A stretch of DNA of 6,909 nucleotides, taken from assembly GCA_015520115.1 (NCBI GenBank), contig WAQS01000190.1:1-6909 (forward strand). The letters run 5' to 3'. The notes beneath the pieces are model-generated. The model was not told where the DNA came from and searched no databases. It saw nothing but the letters and a program-made list of their open reading frames with translations. This document shows, one piece after another, positions 1 to 6,494 of the stretch. How positions within the stretch are numbered: the first letter of the stretch is position 1; each line of letters starts with the position of its first letter. The translations under genes and the position numbers were made by a program. This DNA comes from Ferroglobus sp. GTDB lineage: Archaea > Halobacteriota > Archaeoglobi > Archaeoglobales > Archaeoglobaceae.

Positions 1-1283
1 GCAAATCTCATTAAGGTGGCGAATTTTGTTGTTATCGCGCAGAACGGATAGGCGTAGTACTCTCCTCTTTGCAAGAAGGAGTTCTCGTAGTCTGAGAAAT
101 CCACTTCAAGCTTTCCAATTTTCCAACCCTTTTCAGCTAACCTCTGCCCGCGAAAAGCGAAATCGAGAAGGTCGTTGACGTGAAGCTCGTTAACGACGTT
201 CCTGTCAAACTGATTGAGCATTACGTAGTTGTAAAACCTTTCCGTAAAAAGTCTTGTGAGCATTTCCGCTGTAAAGCCTTCGTCGAACAAAATTCTGTAG
301 ATAAGCAAAGCGGAGAGACCCGTAGCGAAATATGAGATGTCGAAGACGTTTTTCATCAACCCCTCCTCGTAGGCTTTTTGAAGGTTTCTTTTGAGGAAAG
401 TTAAGTGTACTCTCAAAAGCTCCATGCACATCTCGTCTCTGCAGATGTAGTAGTACTGCCAGCCTATGTGATGCCCAACATCCCCCACATGAGTCGGTAA
501 CATAACGACATTTGCTATGTGAACTTCGCCAAGAGAGGTTTTTACTATGCTTTCCATTTTCTCTCTGTAGGTTTTCATATAATCCGCCGGATCGAAGGAT
601 TTGAATCCGTAAGAGAGCATTATTTCCCTCTGAAGTTTCACCGGCTCAAGCAACATCCTTTTCATAGCGTTTTTCTCTGCTTTTATCGCCTTCTCAAAAC
701 TCTTCGTTTCCTTAAAAACCTTCAAAAACTCGTTACCGAAAATGTAAGAGGTGTTTAGCCCCCAAGATTTTGCCGAAAGGAATGCTTTCGCATAGTCCTT
801 TTCTACGTCAGCTCTCTCGACAATTTTTGCCAAAACCGAAAAAGTCGAGCCGGGGATTGCGGCAAAATCCTTTGCCGAAGTTACTCCATAAAATCCGTTA
901 GCGATCCTCATAGCTTCGAGGGAAATTATATCGTCGCTTTCCTCAATCACCTTTGCAATGCTTTCAGCAGCCTCTCTGAAAGAAGAGTCCAAACTGTAAA
1001 GAATTTCCATCACCACCGGAGTTTGCATCCATTCGAGAAAGGCTGATTCCACTGGGGACACGCTTTCAGTCAAACTCTTCAAAATTTCGTAGTGGTTTAT
1101 CAGGCTCATTCTGTAGAGGTTGAAAGCGCTTTCGCTCTGTCCGTCCTTTACCTTCATCCCTCTAACAGCTTCCACGAAGTTTTCCGCGTGAACGATTTTA
1201 AACTCCTCAAATCTGTGAGTTTCTACAGCCTTAACAGCTTCCTCCTGCAACTTCAGAGACTCATTTAAGATTTCCCCTATCAT
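1..1283 (-). CDS. Uncharacterised, mostly helical protein, 3'-truncated by the window edge; translationally coupled to the mtrH-like gene
   Basis: I do not recognise this family. The frame from ATG at 1283-1281 is open without a stop for 427 codons to the left edge, so the C-terminus is missing. The ATG overlaps the TGA of the mtrH-like gene as ATGA, and a GGTGGTG stretch five bases upstream can act as ribosome binding site. Both features support a real coupled gene. The protein is predicted soluble, with long charged amphipathic helices (about residues 1-45, 50-75, 100-130, 185-225) and no signal peptide or clear membrane segment. The most distinctive part is residues 262-293, with LPTHVGDVGHHIGW followed by CRDEMC and H293, a possible metal or cofactor site. 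Its partner suggests a role in methyl transfer, for example as donor-specific methyltransferase or accessory subunit. That is inference from context only. I see no corrinoid-binding DxHxxG signature. Confidence 0.85.
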   Translation of the reverse strand, partial: MIGEILNESLKLQEEAVKAVETHRFEEFKIVHAENFVEAVRGMKVKDGQSESAFNLYRMSLINHYEILKSLTESVSPVESAFLEWMQTPVVMEILYSLDSSFREAAESIAKVIEESDDIISLEAMRIANGFYGVTSAKDFAAIPGSTFSVLAKIVERADVEKDYAKAFLSAKSWGLNTSYIFGNEFLKVFKETKSFEKAIKAEKNAMKRMLLEPVKLQREIMLSYGFKSFDPADYMKTYREKMESIVKTSLGEVHIANVVMLPTHVGDVGHHIGWQYYYICRDEMCMELLRVHLTFLKRNLQKAYEEGLMKNVFDISYFATGLSALLIYRILFDEGFTAEMLTRLFTERFYNYVMLNQFDRNVVNELHVNDLLDFAFRGQRLAEKGWKIGKLEVDFSDYENSFLQRGEYYAYPFCAITTKFATLMRF

Positions 1284-2113
1284 CTTGACACCACCATTTT
1301 GTAGATCGGTGTGCTCAACCCTTCTTTAACCTCCTCAACTATAAATGCGCTTTCAAAAGCCACGTCACTTCTCTCGATAGGTCCGTAAAAAAGGAAGTCG
1401 CTGAAAAGCTGGGCAACGCTGTCAACACTGCTAACGAGAACTCTTACGTCGAGCTCTTTTTTGAGGTACTCCGCCATGTAGTAGGAAACGTTAGCCGGTC
1501 CGCAACCAGCTGGATAAGGGTAAGTGGCTTTAACGAGGAGGAGCGTCTCGATTACTTCCCCCAAGCTCTTAATATCCGTTGGAACTACATCAATCAGCAA
1601 ATCTCTAATTCCCAATGCCTTTGCTTTTTGAATTAACCCCTCTTTTCTACCATCTCCGGTCAGCAAAGCGAGCCTTCTTGTCGGAGTGGTGTAAGACGGA
1701 TCGTAGTCAAAAATGACCGCATACCTTATCTTAGCCTCTTTTATTAATTCGAGTTCTTCTTTCGTGTTAATCGGATTTATGGAATTGTAGATTATTTTGT
1801 CGGAAAGTCCGTGTTCGATGACATATTTTAATCCAGCCACTCTCGCCTCAACGTAACCGTCGAGGATGAAAGGCTTGTCGTAATGATCGAAAATGAAATC
1901 GAGGTATTTCACCATAGCTTCTCCAGTTTCAGCGACAACGTCAAGAGTAGACGAAAGCTGATATTTATCAGCCAGTTCTTCCTGCCTGTTTATCAGTTCC
2001 TCCGCCTTTTCCCTGTTGAAGATTCCTTTGCTGTGATCTTCAACTATCGCGTGTCTTGAATAGAAAATACTGCCGATCAGAACGATTTTATCGAAGTTCA
2101 ATCCGGGAATCAT
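1280..2113 (-). CDS. MtrH-like methyltransferase (methyl-corrinoid:tetrahydromethanopterin type)
   Basis: This 277-residue protein resembles MtrH, the TIM-barrel subunit of methyl-H4MPT:coenzyme M methyltransferase, which moves a methyl group between H4MPT and a corrinoid cobalt. Family-like segments are visible in order: GSIFY (14-18), KGIFNREKAEELI (29-41), FILDG (82-86), IYNSIN (108-113), LIDVV (173-177), YPAGCGPANVS (200-210) and FLFYGPIE (240-247). It is shorter than typical MtrH (about 310 residues), mainly at the N-terminus. The frame stays open upstream to 2302, but that would run antisense through the phosphatase gene. ATG at 2113 fits the TATA spacing and is chosen. No other Mtr subunit and no corrinoid protein is in the window. 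Such stand-alone MtrH homologues (for example MtgA- or CmuB-like enzymes) usually work with a substrate-specific methyltransferase. Here the coupled downstream gene is the obvious partner candidate. The direction of methyl transfer cannot be told from sequence. Confidence 0.88.
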   Translation of the reverse strand: MIPGLNFDKIVLIGSIFYSRHAIVEDHSKGIFNREKAEELINRQEELADKYQLSSTLDVVAETGEAMVKYLDFIFDHYDKPFILDGYVEARVAGLKYVIEHGLSDKIIYNSINPINTKEELELIKEAKIRYAVIFDYDPSYTTPTRRLALLTGDGRKEGLIQKAKALGIRDLLIDVVPTDIKSLGEVIETLLLVKATYPYPAGCGPANVSYYMAEYLKKELDVRVLVSSVDSVAQLFSDFLFYGPIERSDVAFESAFIVEEVKEGLSTPIYKMVVSR

Positions 2114-2163
2114 GTTTTCAGGAAAGCTAAAAGTTATTAATACGTTTCGAAAACCACACAGCG
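2114..2163. promoter_or_regulatory. Symmetric bidirectional archaeal promoter between the mtrH-like gene and the phosphatase gene
   Basis: The palindrome TATTAATA at 2135-2142 reads identically on both strands. Its centre (2138.5) lies 25.5 bases from the A of the ATG at 2164 (plus) and 25.5 bases from the A of the ATG at 2113 (minus). Archaeal TATA boxes lie about 26 bases upstream of the transcription start, so both transcripts are predicted to start at or next to their start codons (leaderless). Purine-rich BRE-like sequences flank it: CTAAAAGT before the plus-strand TATA, and TTCGAAACG before the minus-strand TATA. The latter is the better BRE match. No ribosome binding site precedes either ATG, which agrees with leaderless mRNAs. 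Confidence 0.7.
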
Positions 2164-2823
2164 ATGATAAAAGCGATAGCAATAGACATCGACGGAACTC
2201 TAACGTACAAGGACAGAAGTTTGAACTGTAAAGCCGTTGAAGCTTTAAGAAAAGTCGACGCTGTGATAATCTTAGCCACGGGAAACATCTCCTGCTTTGC
2301 AAGAACGGCTGCCAAGCTCATAGGAGTTTCAGACGTGGTGATATGCGAAAACGGTGGAGTTGTTAGATTCGACTACGATGGAGAGGATATAGTTCTTGGA
2401 GATAAAAGCAAGTGCTTGAAGGCTGTGGAAATTCTCAAAAAGTACTACAGAATTGAATTGCTTGATAACGATTACAGAAAATCGGAGGTCTGCTTGAGGA
2501 GAACTTTTCCAATAGATGAGGCAAGGAAACTTCTTCCCGAAGACGTGAGAATAATCGACTCAGGCTTTGCCTACCACATCACCGACAGAGAAGTGAGTAA
2601 GGGAAAAGCGTTGAAATTCATAGCAGAAAAGCTTGAAATAAGACTTGAGGAAGTGGCTGCCATAGGAGATTCTGAAAACGACATAGACATGTTTGAAGTG
2701 GCGGGAATTGGAATTGCCGTGGCTAACGCAGACATAAAGCTGAAGAGAGTTGCAGATGTCGTTACGTCCAAGCCAAATGGGGATGGTGTTGTTGAGGCAC
2801 TCGAATTTCTCGGTTTAATTTAG
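2164..2823 (+). CDS. Archaeal phosphoglycolate phosphatase (HAD superfamily)
   Basis: This 219-residue HAD hydrolase is predicted to dephosphorylate 2-phosphoglycolate to glycolate in the cytoplasm, with Mg2+. Motif I is DIDGT, with nucleophile D8 and acid/base D10. Motif II is the threonine of LATGN (T39). Motif III is the lysine of SKGKAL (K146, or K148). Motif IV is GDSENDIDMF (168-177), with D169 and D173 as metal ligands. The cap domain lies between motifs II and III (about residues 70-140), as in the C2-cap archaeal phosphatases exemplified by Thermoplasma TA0175. Length matches that group. The ATG at 2164 lies at the expected leaderless distance from the TATA element. The gene ends in TAG directly abutting the inverted TAG of the next operon. 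Sucrose-phosphate-phosphatase-like or Cof-type relatives share the same motifs, so the exact substrate is less certain than the fold. Confidence 0.9.
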   Translation: MIKAIAIDIDGTLTYKDRSLNCKAVEALRKVDAVIILATGNISCFARTAAKLIGVSDVVICENGGVVRFDYDGEDIVLGDKSKCLKAVEILKKYYRIELLDNDYRKSEVCLRRTFPIDEARKLLPEDVRIIDSGFAYHITDREVSKGKALKFIAEKLEIRLEEVAAIGDSENDIDMFEVAGIGIAVANADIKLKRVADVVTSKPNGDGVVEALEFLGLI

Positions 2824-3495
2824 CTATCTCTTTCTTCTACTTACCTTCTCGAAGTACTCTTTCACAATTTTTCTCAATCCTCTCCTCAGAATTTCCGAAA
2901 GGGTTGGTGCAGATATGCCAAGAATTTCCGAAAGCTTCTTGAGGCTTATCCTCCTTGGAGTGTCGAAGTAGCCCATCTCCCAAGCGAGCTTGACTATCTG
3001 CTCCTGCTTCACCGTCAGAGAGTCTTCATGATGTTCGTAGCTCGACATTTCCTCTATTTCTATTTCCACGCCCATCTCTTCGAACTTTTTGAGCAGAAGT
3101 TTCAAATCTTCGTTAGTTAAGAGAAGCTTCCAGTAAACGTAGCCGTCTCTCAGCTCGTAATCTGCAGAACCAAGAAAGCAGTCAGGTAGGTGAGTGAAGT
3201 GCTTGCAAACGTCGCAATGGGTTGTTTTGAGAGTTCCCACGATTTCTCCTCTCCTATAGTCCTTGTCAAGTATTTCTAAGTCGTAAATTTCGCCGCACTT
3301 CTTCAGCTTCTCGATTATCTTGTCCACATTCTTACCGTCTGTTCTAATTTCGAACAGCTCTATTACACCATCCTTCCCTTGAATGGATCTGCAGTCGAGG
3401 ATTCTCACTTGGAGCGGGTCCTCTGATATTATCTTTCTAACCCAAGTGTGGGGAGTCATTTTCATCTTGATTACTACTTCCTTCATCCCCGGCAT
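2824..3495 (-). CDS. Transcriptional regulator with Cys/His cluster and HTH_10 (bacterio-opsin activator-type) domain
   Basis: This 223-residue protein carries a C-terminal helix-turn-helix of the bacterio-opsin activator type (residues about 160-213). It shows the usual LTVKQEQIVKLAWEMGYF, then RRISLKKLSEILGIS and a recognition helix around APTLSEILRRGLRKI. The N-terminal two thirds form a predicted alpha/beta sensor region with C35 and C67 and a dense cluster H93-C94-x2-C97-x-H99-x2-H102-x3-C106, a plausible metal or redox site. The start at 3495 is supported by GTGAT at 3501-3505, five bases upstream and overlapping the nosY stop; the gene follows nosY after six bases. As the last gene of a nos-type operon it may regulate this operon. 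Haloarchaeal NarO, which controls denitrification genes, also combines cysteines with an HTH of this type, but I cannot show orthology. Target and ligand are inferred, not seen. Confidence 0.88.
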   Translation of the reverse strand: MPGMKEVVIKMKMTPHTWVRKIISEDPLQVRILDCRSIQGKDGVIELFEIRTDGKNVDKIIEKLKKCGEIYDLEILDKDYRRGEIVGTLKTTHCDVCKHFTHLPDCFLGSADYELRDGYVYWKLLLTNEDLKLLLKKFEEMGVEIEIEEMSSYEHHEDSLTVKQEQIVKLAWEMGYFDTPRRISLKKLSEILGISAPTLSEILRRGLRKIVKEYFEKVSRRKR

Positions 3496-3501
3496 ATTCG
3501 A

Positions 3502-4311
3502 TCACACGTCTTTCTTTGCGAAGAGTTTAAACGAAGCTATTAAAGGTAGCAGACACCACACAAAGATTACGCTCGCTAAGAACAGCGGCAAATTCCAAAT
3601 GTCCCTCGCAGCAAGCATTCCAGTCAATCCGAGAAAGCTCAGAGTTGGATCTATTATATACGCCATTAAGAGCCTTGAACTCTCCACTGGATTTAAAACA
3701 AGGAGGAGGAAGATCGTTAGATACGTCAATCCAAAGGCGATACTCGCTCCCATAACTAAAAGGTCGTAGATTATGACCCATGTCAGCCAGAGTAAAAGCG
3801 AGGTCGCTAAAGCTTCAAACCTACCTCGGGAGGTTATGGAAACGAAGATTCCTATAGCTACTCCAACCGCTGCTAAGGCTGAGGATATGAGAATCAGACC
3901 CAGATATTTAGGCAGATCCTCGGAAGGGAGCTGCATCGATAGAAACAGTCCGGCAAATCCGTAACCTAATGCAGTTGCTATGGAAATAGCCAGGGTTAGT
4001 CCCAAAAACTTGCCCAGTATCACCGATCTTCTGCTCACCGGCTGAGATAGCAACCATTCCAGCGATCCAGCTTCTCTTTCGCTAACTATGCTCGTAGATC
4101 CAAGCATCAGAGATGCCAGCGGTGTCAAAAATATCGTGAGGTTGATCAGGCTTGCGGTGATTCTCCCTAAGGCTTTCAATCCGAGACCGCTTATGCCAAG
4201 GAGAGAGAAGTAAGACAAACCCAGAGCGATTAGCATGTACATTACAGCATAAGAAGTGAGCCACTTGTTCCTCAGAGAGTCCGAAAGCTCCTTTTTAATT
4301 AAAATGAACAA
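3502..4311 (-). CDS. nosY: NosY-like ABC-2 type transporter permease
   Basis: This is a membrane protein of 269 residues from the TTG start, with about six hydrophobic segments (roughly 20-38, 55-73, 102-124, 137-158, 168-205 possibly as two, and 243-262). It carries the NosY/ABC-2 permease signature SEREAGSLEWLLSQPVSRRS between segments two and three (residues 77-96). Length is normal for NosY (about 270). In known systems NosY pairs with the ATPase NosF and exported NosD to mature the copper centres of NosZ. A GTG at 4320 in the same frame directly abuts the ribosome binding site. TTG at 4311-4309 has a near-perfect GGAGGTGA (4324-4317) five bases upstream, so I prefer it. The TTG lies one base beyond the nosF stop, indicating coupling. 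The transported substrate is not evident from sequence. Confidence 0.9.
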   Translation of the reverse strand: MFILIKKELSDSLRNKWLTSYAVMYMLIALGLSYFSLLGISGLGLKALGRITASLINLTIFLTPLASLMLGSTSIVSEREAGSLEWLLSQPVSRRSVILGKFLGLTLAISIATALGYGFAGLFLSMQLPSEDLPKYLGLILISSALAAVGVAIGIFVSITSRGRFEALATSLLLWLTWVIIYDLLVMGASIAFGLTYLTIFLLLVLNPVESSRLLMAYIIDPTLSFLGLTGMLAARDIWNLPLFLASVIFVWCLLPLIASFKLFAKKDV

Positions 4312-4312
4312 G

Positions 4313-5134
4313 TCACTCACCTCCTACGCTTATCTTCGCTATAAGCTGATCAATCGGTATCTCTTCGAAAATAACCTCCTTTACGATTCTTCCATCTATG
4401 CTGCTCATGAATTCCTCGAACGTTTTTGCTGTTATCGTAAACCATCCTTCGCTTGTTTTGACGTGAGCTTTGAACTTTTCATCAAGCATGGACAAGAATC
4501 GATCGAGCTCTCCGTCGAAAACGATCTCTCCCTCGTTCATAACGACCACTCTATCGGCGTAAGGTAACAAGCTGCCAAGGGAATGAGAGCTAACGAGGAT
4601 CGTTTTATCAGATTTTAGATCCCTCAGCATTCCTTCGAACTTCCTCCTTCCCATTGGGTCCAAGTTGCTCATCGGTTCGTCAAGAATTAGAACCGGGAGA
4701 TCGGAGGCGAGGAGTAATGCAAGAGCAAATCTCTGCCTCATTCCTCCAGACAACTCTCCAAATTTTGAGTAGTATTCATCTTCAAGTTCCGCTAATTTAA
4801 GAACCTCCTCAACGTCCAGATCTATTTTTCTCAATTCAGAAAAGAATTTCACAATTTCATAGCATTTCATATTTTCGTAGATGGAAACTTTTTGAGGGAG
4901 GTAGCCAAGGAAATTTTTCGCCTTCACTGCTTCTCTTAAAACATCGTAACCCATGACCCGAATTTCTCCTTCGAAGTTTAACAGCCCGACGATGCATTTC
5001 AAAAGAGTCGTCTTTCCAGCTCCGTTGGGTCCAAGCAGCAAGGTCAATCCTTTATCCAATGATAGAGTTATCTCGTTTAACGCTACGAATCCGTCATACT
5101 CCTTGTAAACCTCCTCTATTTCAATAACCGCCAT
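4313..5134 (-). CDS. nosF: NosF-like ABC transporter ATP-binding protein
   Basis: This 273-residue cytoplasmic ATPase has all ABC motifs intact: Walker A GPNGAGKTT (35-43), Q-loop LPQ (Q81), signature LSGGMRQR (128-135), Walker B VLILDEP (148-154), D-loop SNLD (156-159) and switch histidine H184 in SSHS. The C-terminal 60 residues (about 215-273) form a small accessory domain, as in other single-domain ATPases of this group. It is expected to power the NosY permease. Two ATG codons compete. The one at 5140 touches the GGAGGT ribosome binding site, whereas the one at 5134 is six bases downstream of it, so I chose 5134. The gene overlaps the end of nosD by 14 bases. Its stop is one base before the nosY TTG. 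On its own the ATPase could belong to other ABC-2 exporters; the NosD and NosY neighbours fix the assignment. Confidence 0.92.
   Translation of the reverse strand: MAVIEIEEVYKEYDGFVALNEITLSLDKGLTLLLGPNGAGKTTLLKCIVGLLNFEGEIRVMGYDVLREAVKAKNFLGYLPQKVSIYENMKCYEIVKFFSELRKIDLDVEEVLKLAELEDEYYSKFGELSGGMRQRFALALLLASDLPVLILDEPMSNLDPMGRRKFEGMLRDLKSDKTILVSSHSLGSLLPYADRVVVMNEGEIVFDGELDRFLSMLDEKFKAHVKTSEGWFTITAKTFEEFMSSIDGRIVKEVIFEEIPIDQLIAKISVGGE
4317..4324 (-). promoter_or_regulatory. Ribosome binding site deciding the nosY start
   Basis: GGAGGTGA on the minus strand matches eight bases of the archaeal GGAGGTGAT consensus. It overlaps the GTG at 4320, so that codon cannot use it. The TTG at 4311 sits at five-base spacing. 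The site is embedded in the last codons of nosF. Confidence 0.7.
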
Positions 5135-6494
5135 AACCATACCTCCAAATGATTAACACGGATGTCAACACAAGAAAGACCGAGGCAAATAACATCTGGG
5201 CATTTACGTTTGTCTCCTTCTCCAAATTCAGATTAATATTCGGTTTCATTAAAGGATAAGGATCGTAAACGCTAATTTTCGGACTTATCGGAAATATCTT
5301 CGACATCGTCTCCAAAGCCTGATATGCGGGGGTGTACATGAAAATCCTTAAAGTTGGATAGCTGTCGATAATATACTCGGCAAAACTCCTTTCCACGTAG
5401 GGAAGATCTCCAATTCCGTCCTTGTTTTTGTCAAATCCAGCATACGTGTCCCAGAAATTCCCTACTTTAAGCTCCTCGCTGTACCACTTCATTTTTTTCC
5501 CTATGTCCCCAATCGCTTCGATGTTGTCCACGTTCTCTATGAAACTGTTTCCGTAGAAGGTCACGGCACTTTCCTCGTCCACCGAGATTCCTACCTGATT
5601 GTAGGCTATCGTGTTCCACCTTACTATCGCATAGTGCCCCGGTCTGTAGGGTGTTCTCTTGATCTCCATTCCATATATCCCGGCATAAACAGTATTGTTT
5701 TCAATTAGGACGTTATCGGTTTCTATCACAAAGATTCCCTCTCCAACGGCACTTCTCCAGTTAACTTCGGCAATGCTGTTTCTTATGGTAATATTTGCGG
5801 AATACATTATCACGTAACCAGCTATGTTCTGCAAGGAAACCATGCCGTCGATCAGGTAATCTGTGCAGTACATGTTGTGAACAGCGTAACGAGAATACGC
5901 AACTTTGTTGTTGATCAGCTTATTGTAATATGAATGCTCGCTGTAAATTCCGTCTTGGAAGTAGAGCATCGTAACGTTTCTTATTATGTTGTGTTTTGAA
6001 TACCAGAGGTATATTGCATCTCCTCTGTAGTTCATGTCCACATCTTTCAAACCAACCAGGTAACAGTCTTCGATGATGTTGTAATCAGCCTCTTGGGGCA
6101 AAATACCGTAGTAAACGTTCTCCATAATTACGTTTCTTATGATATTGTAATCCGATCGAAGTACTATTCCCGCTGGCTGAAGGCTCCTTGATGTTGACGT
6201 GTTCACGATCTTTACACCTTCCACCGTGCAGTTGTTCGCCTCAATTAATATTCCGTAAACTCCACCCATGGCGTCGATAACCGGATAGTTCATACCGATA
6301 AGAGCAACACTTTTGTTGAGCACGATCCCCCCTTTGTAATAACCCTCCAACAGATATATCGTATCCCCGTCACGAGCTTTCTCAAGTACTCTGGTTATAT
6401 TATCTGGGGATGCGTAGTAAACTTCTCCCGAAGCAACTCCGATGAAAATTAAAAATATTAAAATTAAAAATAAAATATTTAAAATTTTAAGCAT
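5121..6494 (-). CDS. nosD: NosD-like exported beta-helix protein with C-terminal membrane anchor
   Basis: This 457-residue protein has an N-terminal signal peptide (hydrophobic residues 4-20, likely cleavage near ASG at 21-23). A right-handed parallel beta-helix follows (about 50-330), built from short repeats with N-x-I-x-x-N/D patterns such as NIIRNV, NIIEDC, NIIRNVT, NITIRNS and NVLIENNTV. A typical NosD closing segment, GNFWDTYAGFDKNKDGIGDLPY, lies at 345-366; its DKNKDG resembles a calcium loop. In bacteria NosD is periplasmic and works with NosFY in assembling the copper centres of NosZ. Here residues 433-449 form an apparent transmembrane helix followed by a short RYGYGGY tail, so the protein is probably anchored outside the cell membrane. 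The gene overlaps the upstream gene by 8 bases and has GGTGGAG just before the ATG. Other carbohydrate-binding beta-helix proteins share the fold; the operon supports NosD. Confidence 0.9.
   Translation of the reverse strand: MLKILNILFLILIFLIFIGVASGEVYYASPDNITRVLEKARDGDTIYLLEGYYKGGIVLNKSVALIGMNYPVIDAMGGVYGILIEANNCTVEGVKIVNTSTSRSLQPAGIVLRSDYNIIRNVIMENVYYGILPQEADYNIIEDCYLVGLKDVDMNYRGDAIYLWYSKHNIIRNVTMLYFQDGIYSEHSYYNKLINNKVAYSRYAVHNMYCTDYLIDGMVSLQNIAGYVIMYSANITIRNSIAEVNWRSAVGEGIFVIETDNVLIENNTVYAGIYGMEIKRTPYRPGHYAIVRWNTIAYNQVGISVDEESAVTFYGNSFIENVDNIEAIGDIGKKMKWYSEELKVGNFWDTYAGFDKNKDGIGDLPYVERSFAEYIIDSYPTLRIFMYTPAYQALETMSKIFPISPKISVYDPYPLMKPNINLNLEKETNVNAQMLFASVFLVLTSVLIIWRYGYGGY
5141..5146 (-). 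promoter_or_regulatory. Ribosome binding site deciding the nosF start
   Basis: GGAGGT on the minus strand lies inside the last codons of nosD, directly against the ATG at 5140 and six bases from the ATG at 5134. The spacing favours the second ATG. Confidence 0.6.

Noticed and set aside
205..429. A 74-codon minus-strand open frame
   Set aside because: It lies in another frame of the same strand, inside the coupled 1-1283 gene, and has no ribosome binding site or recognisable protein features.
405..491. Corrinoid-binding motif in the unknown protein
   Set aside because: THVGDVGHHIG superficially resembles B12-binding sequences, but there is no DxHxxG with the downstream SxL and GG elements, so I do not call a corrinoid domain.
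519..758. A 79-codon plus-strand open frame
   Set aside because: It is antisense to the 1-1283 gene, with biased Phe/Leu/Arg composition typical of a shadow frame.
2114..2302. N-terminal extension of the mtrH-like gene to 2302
   Set aside because: It would read antisense through the phosphatase gene, encodes Leu/Ser/Arg-rich sequence without MtrH similarity, and ignores the TATA-spaced ATG at 2113.
3383..3769. A 128-codon plus-strand frame across the regulator/nosY junction
   Set aside because: It is antisense to two well-supported genes and has no recognisable domain or promoter.
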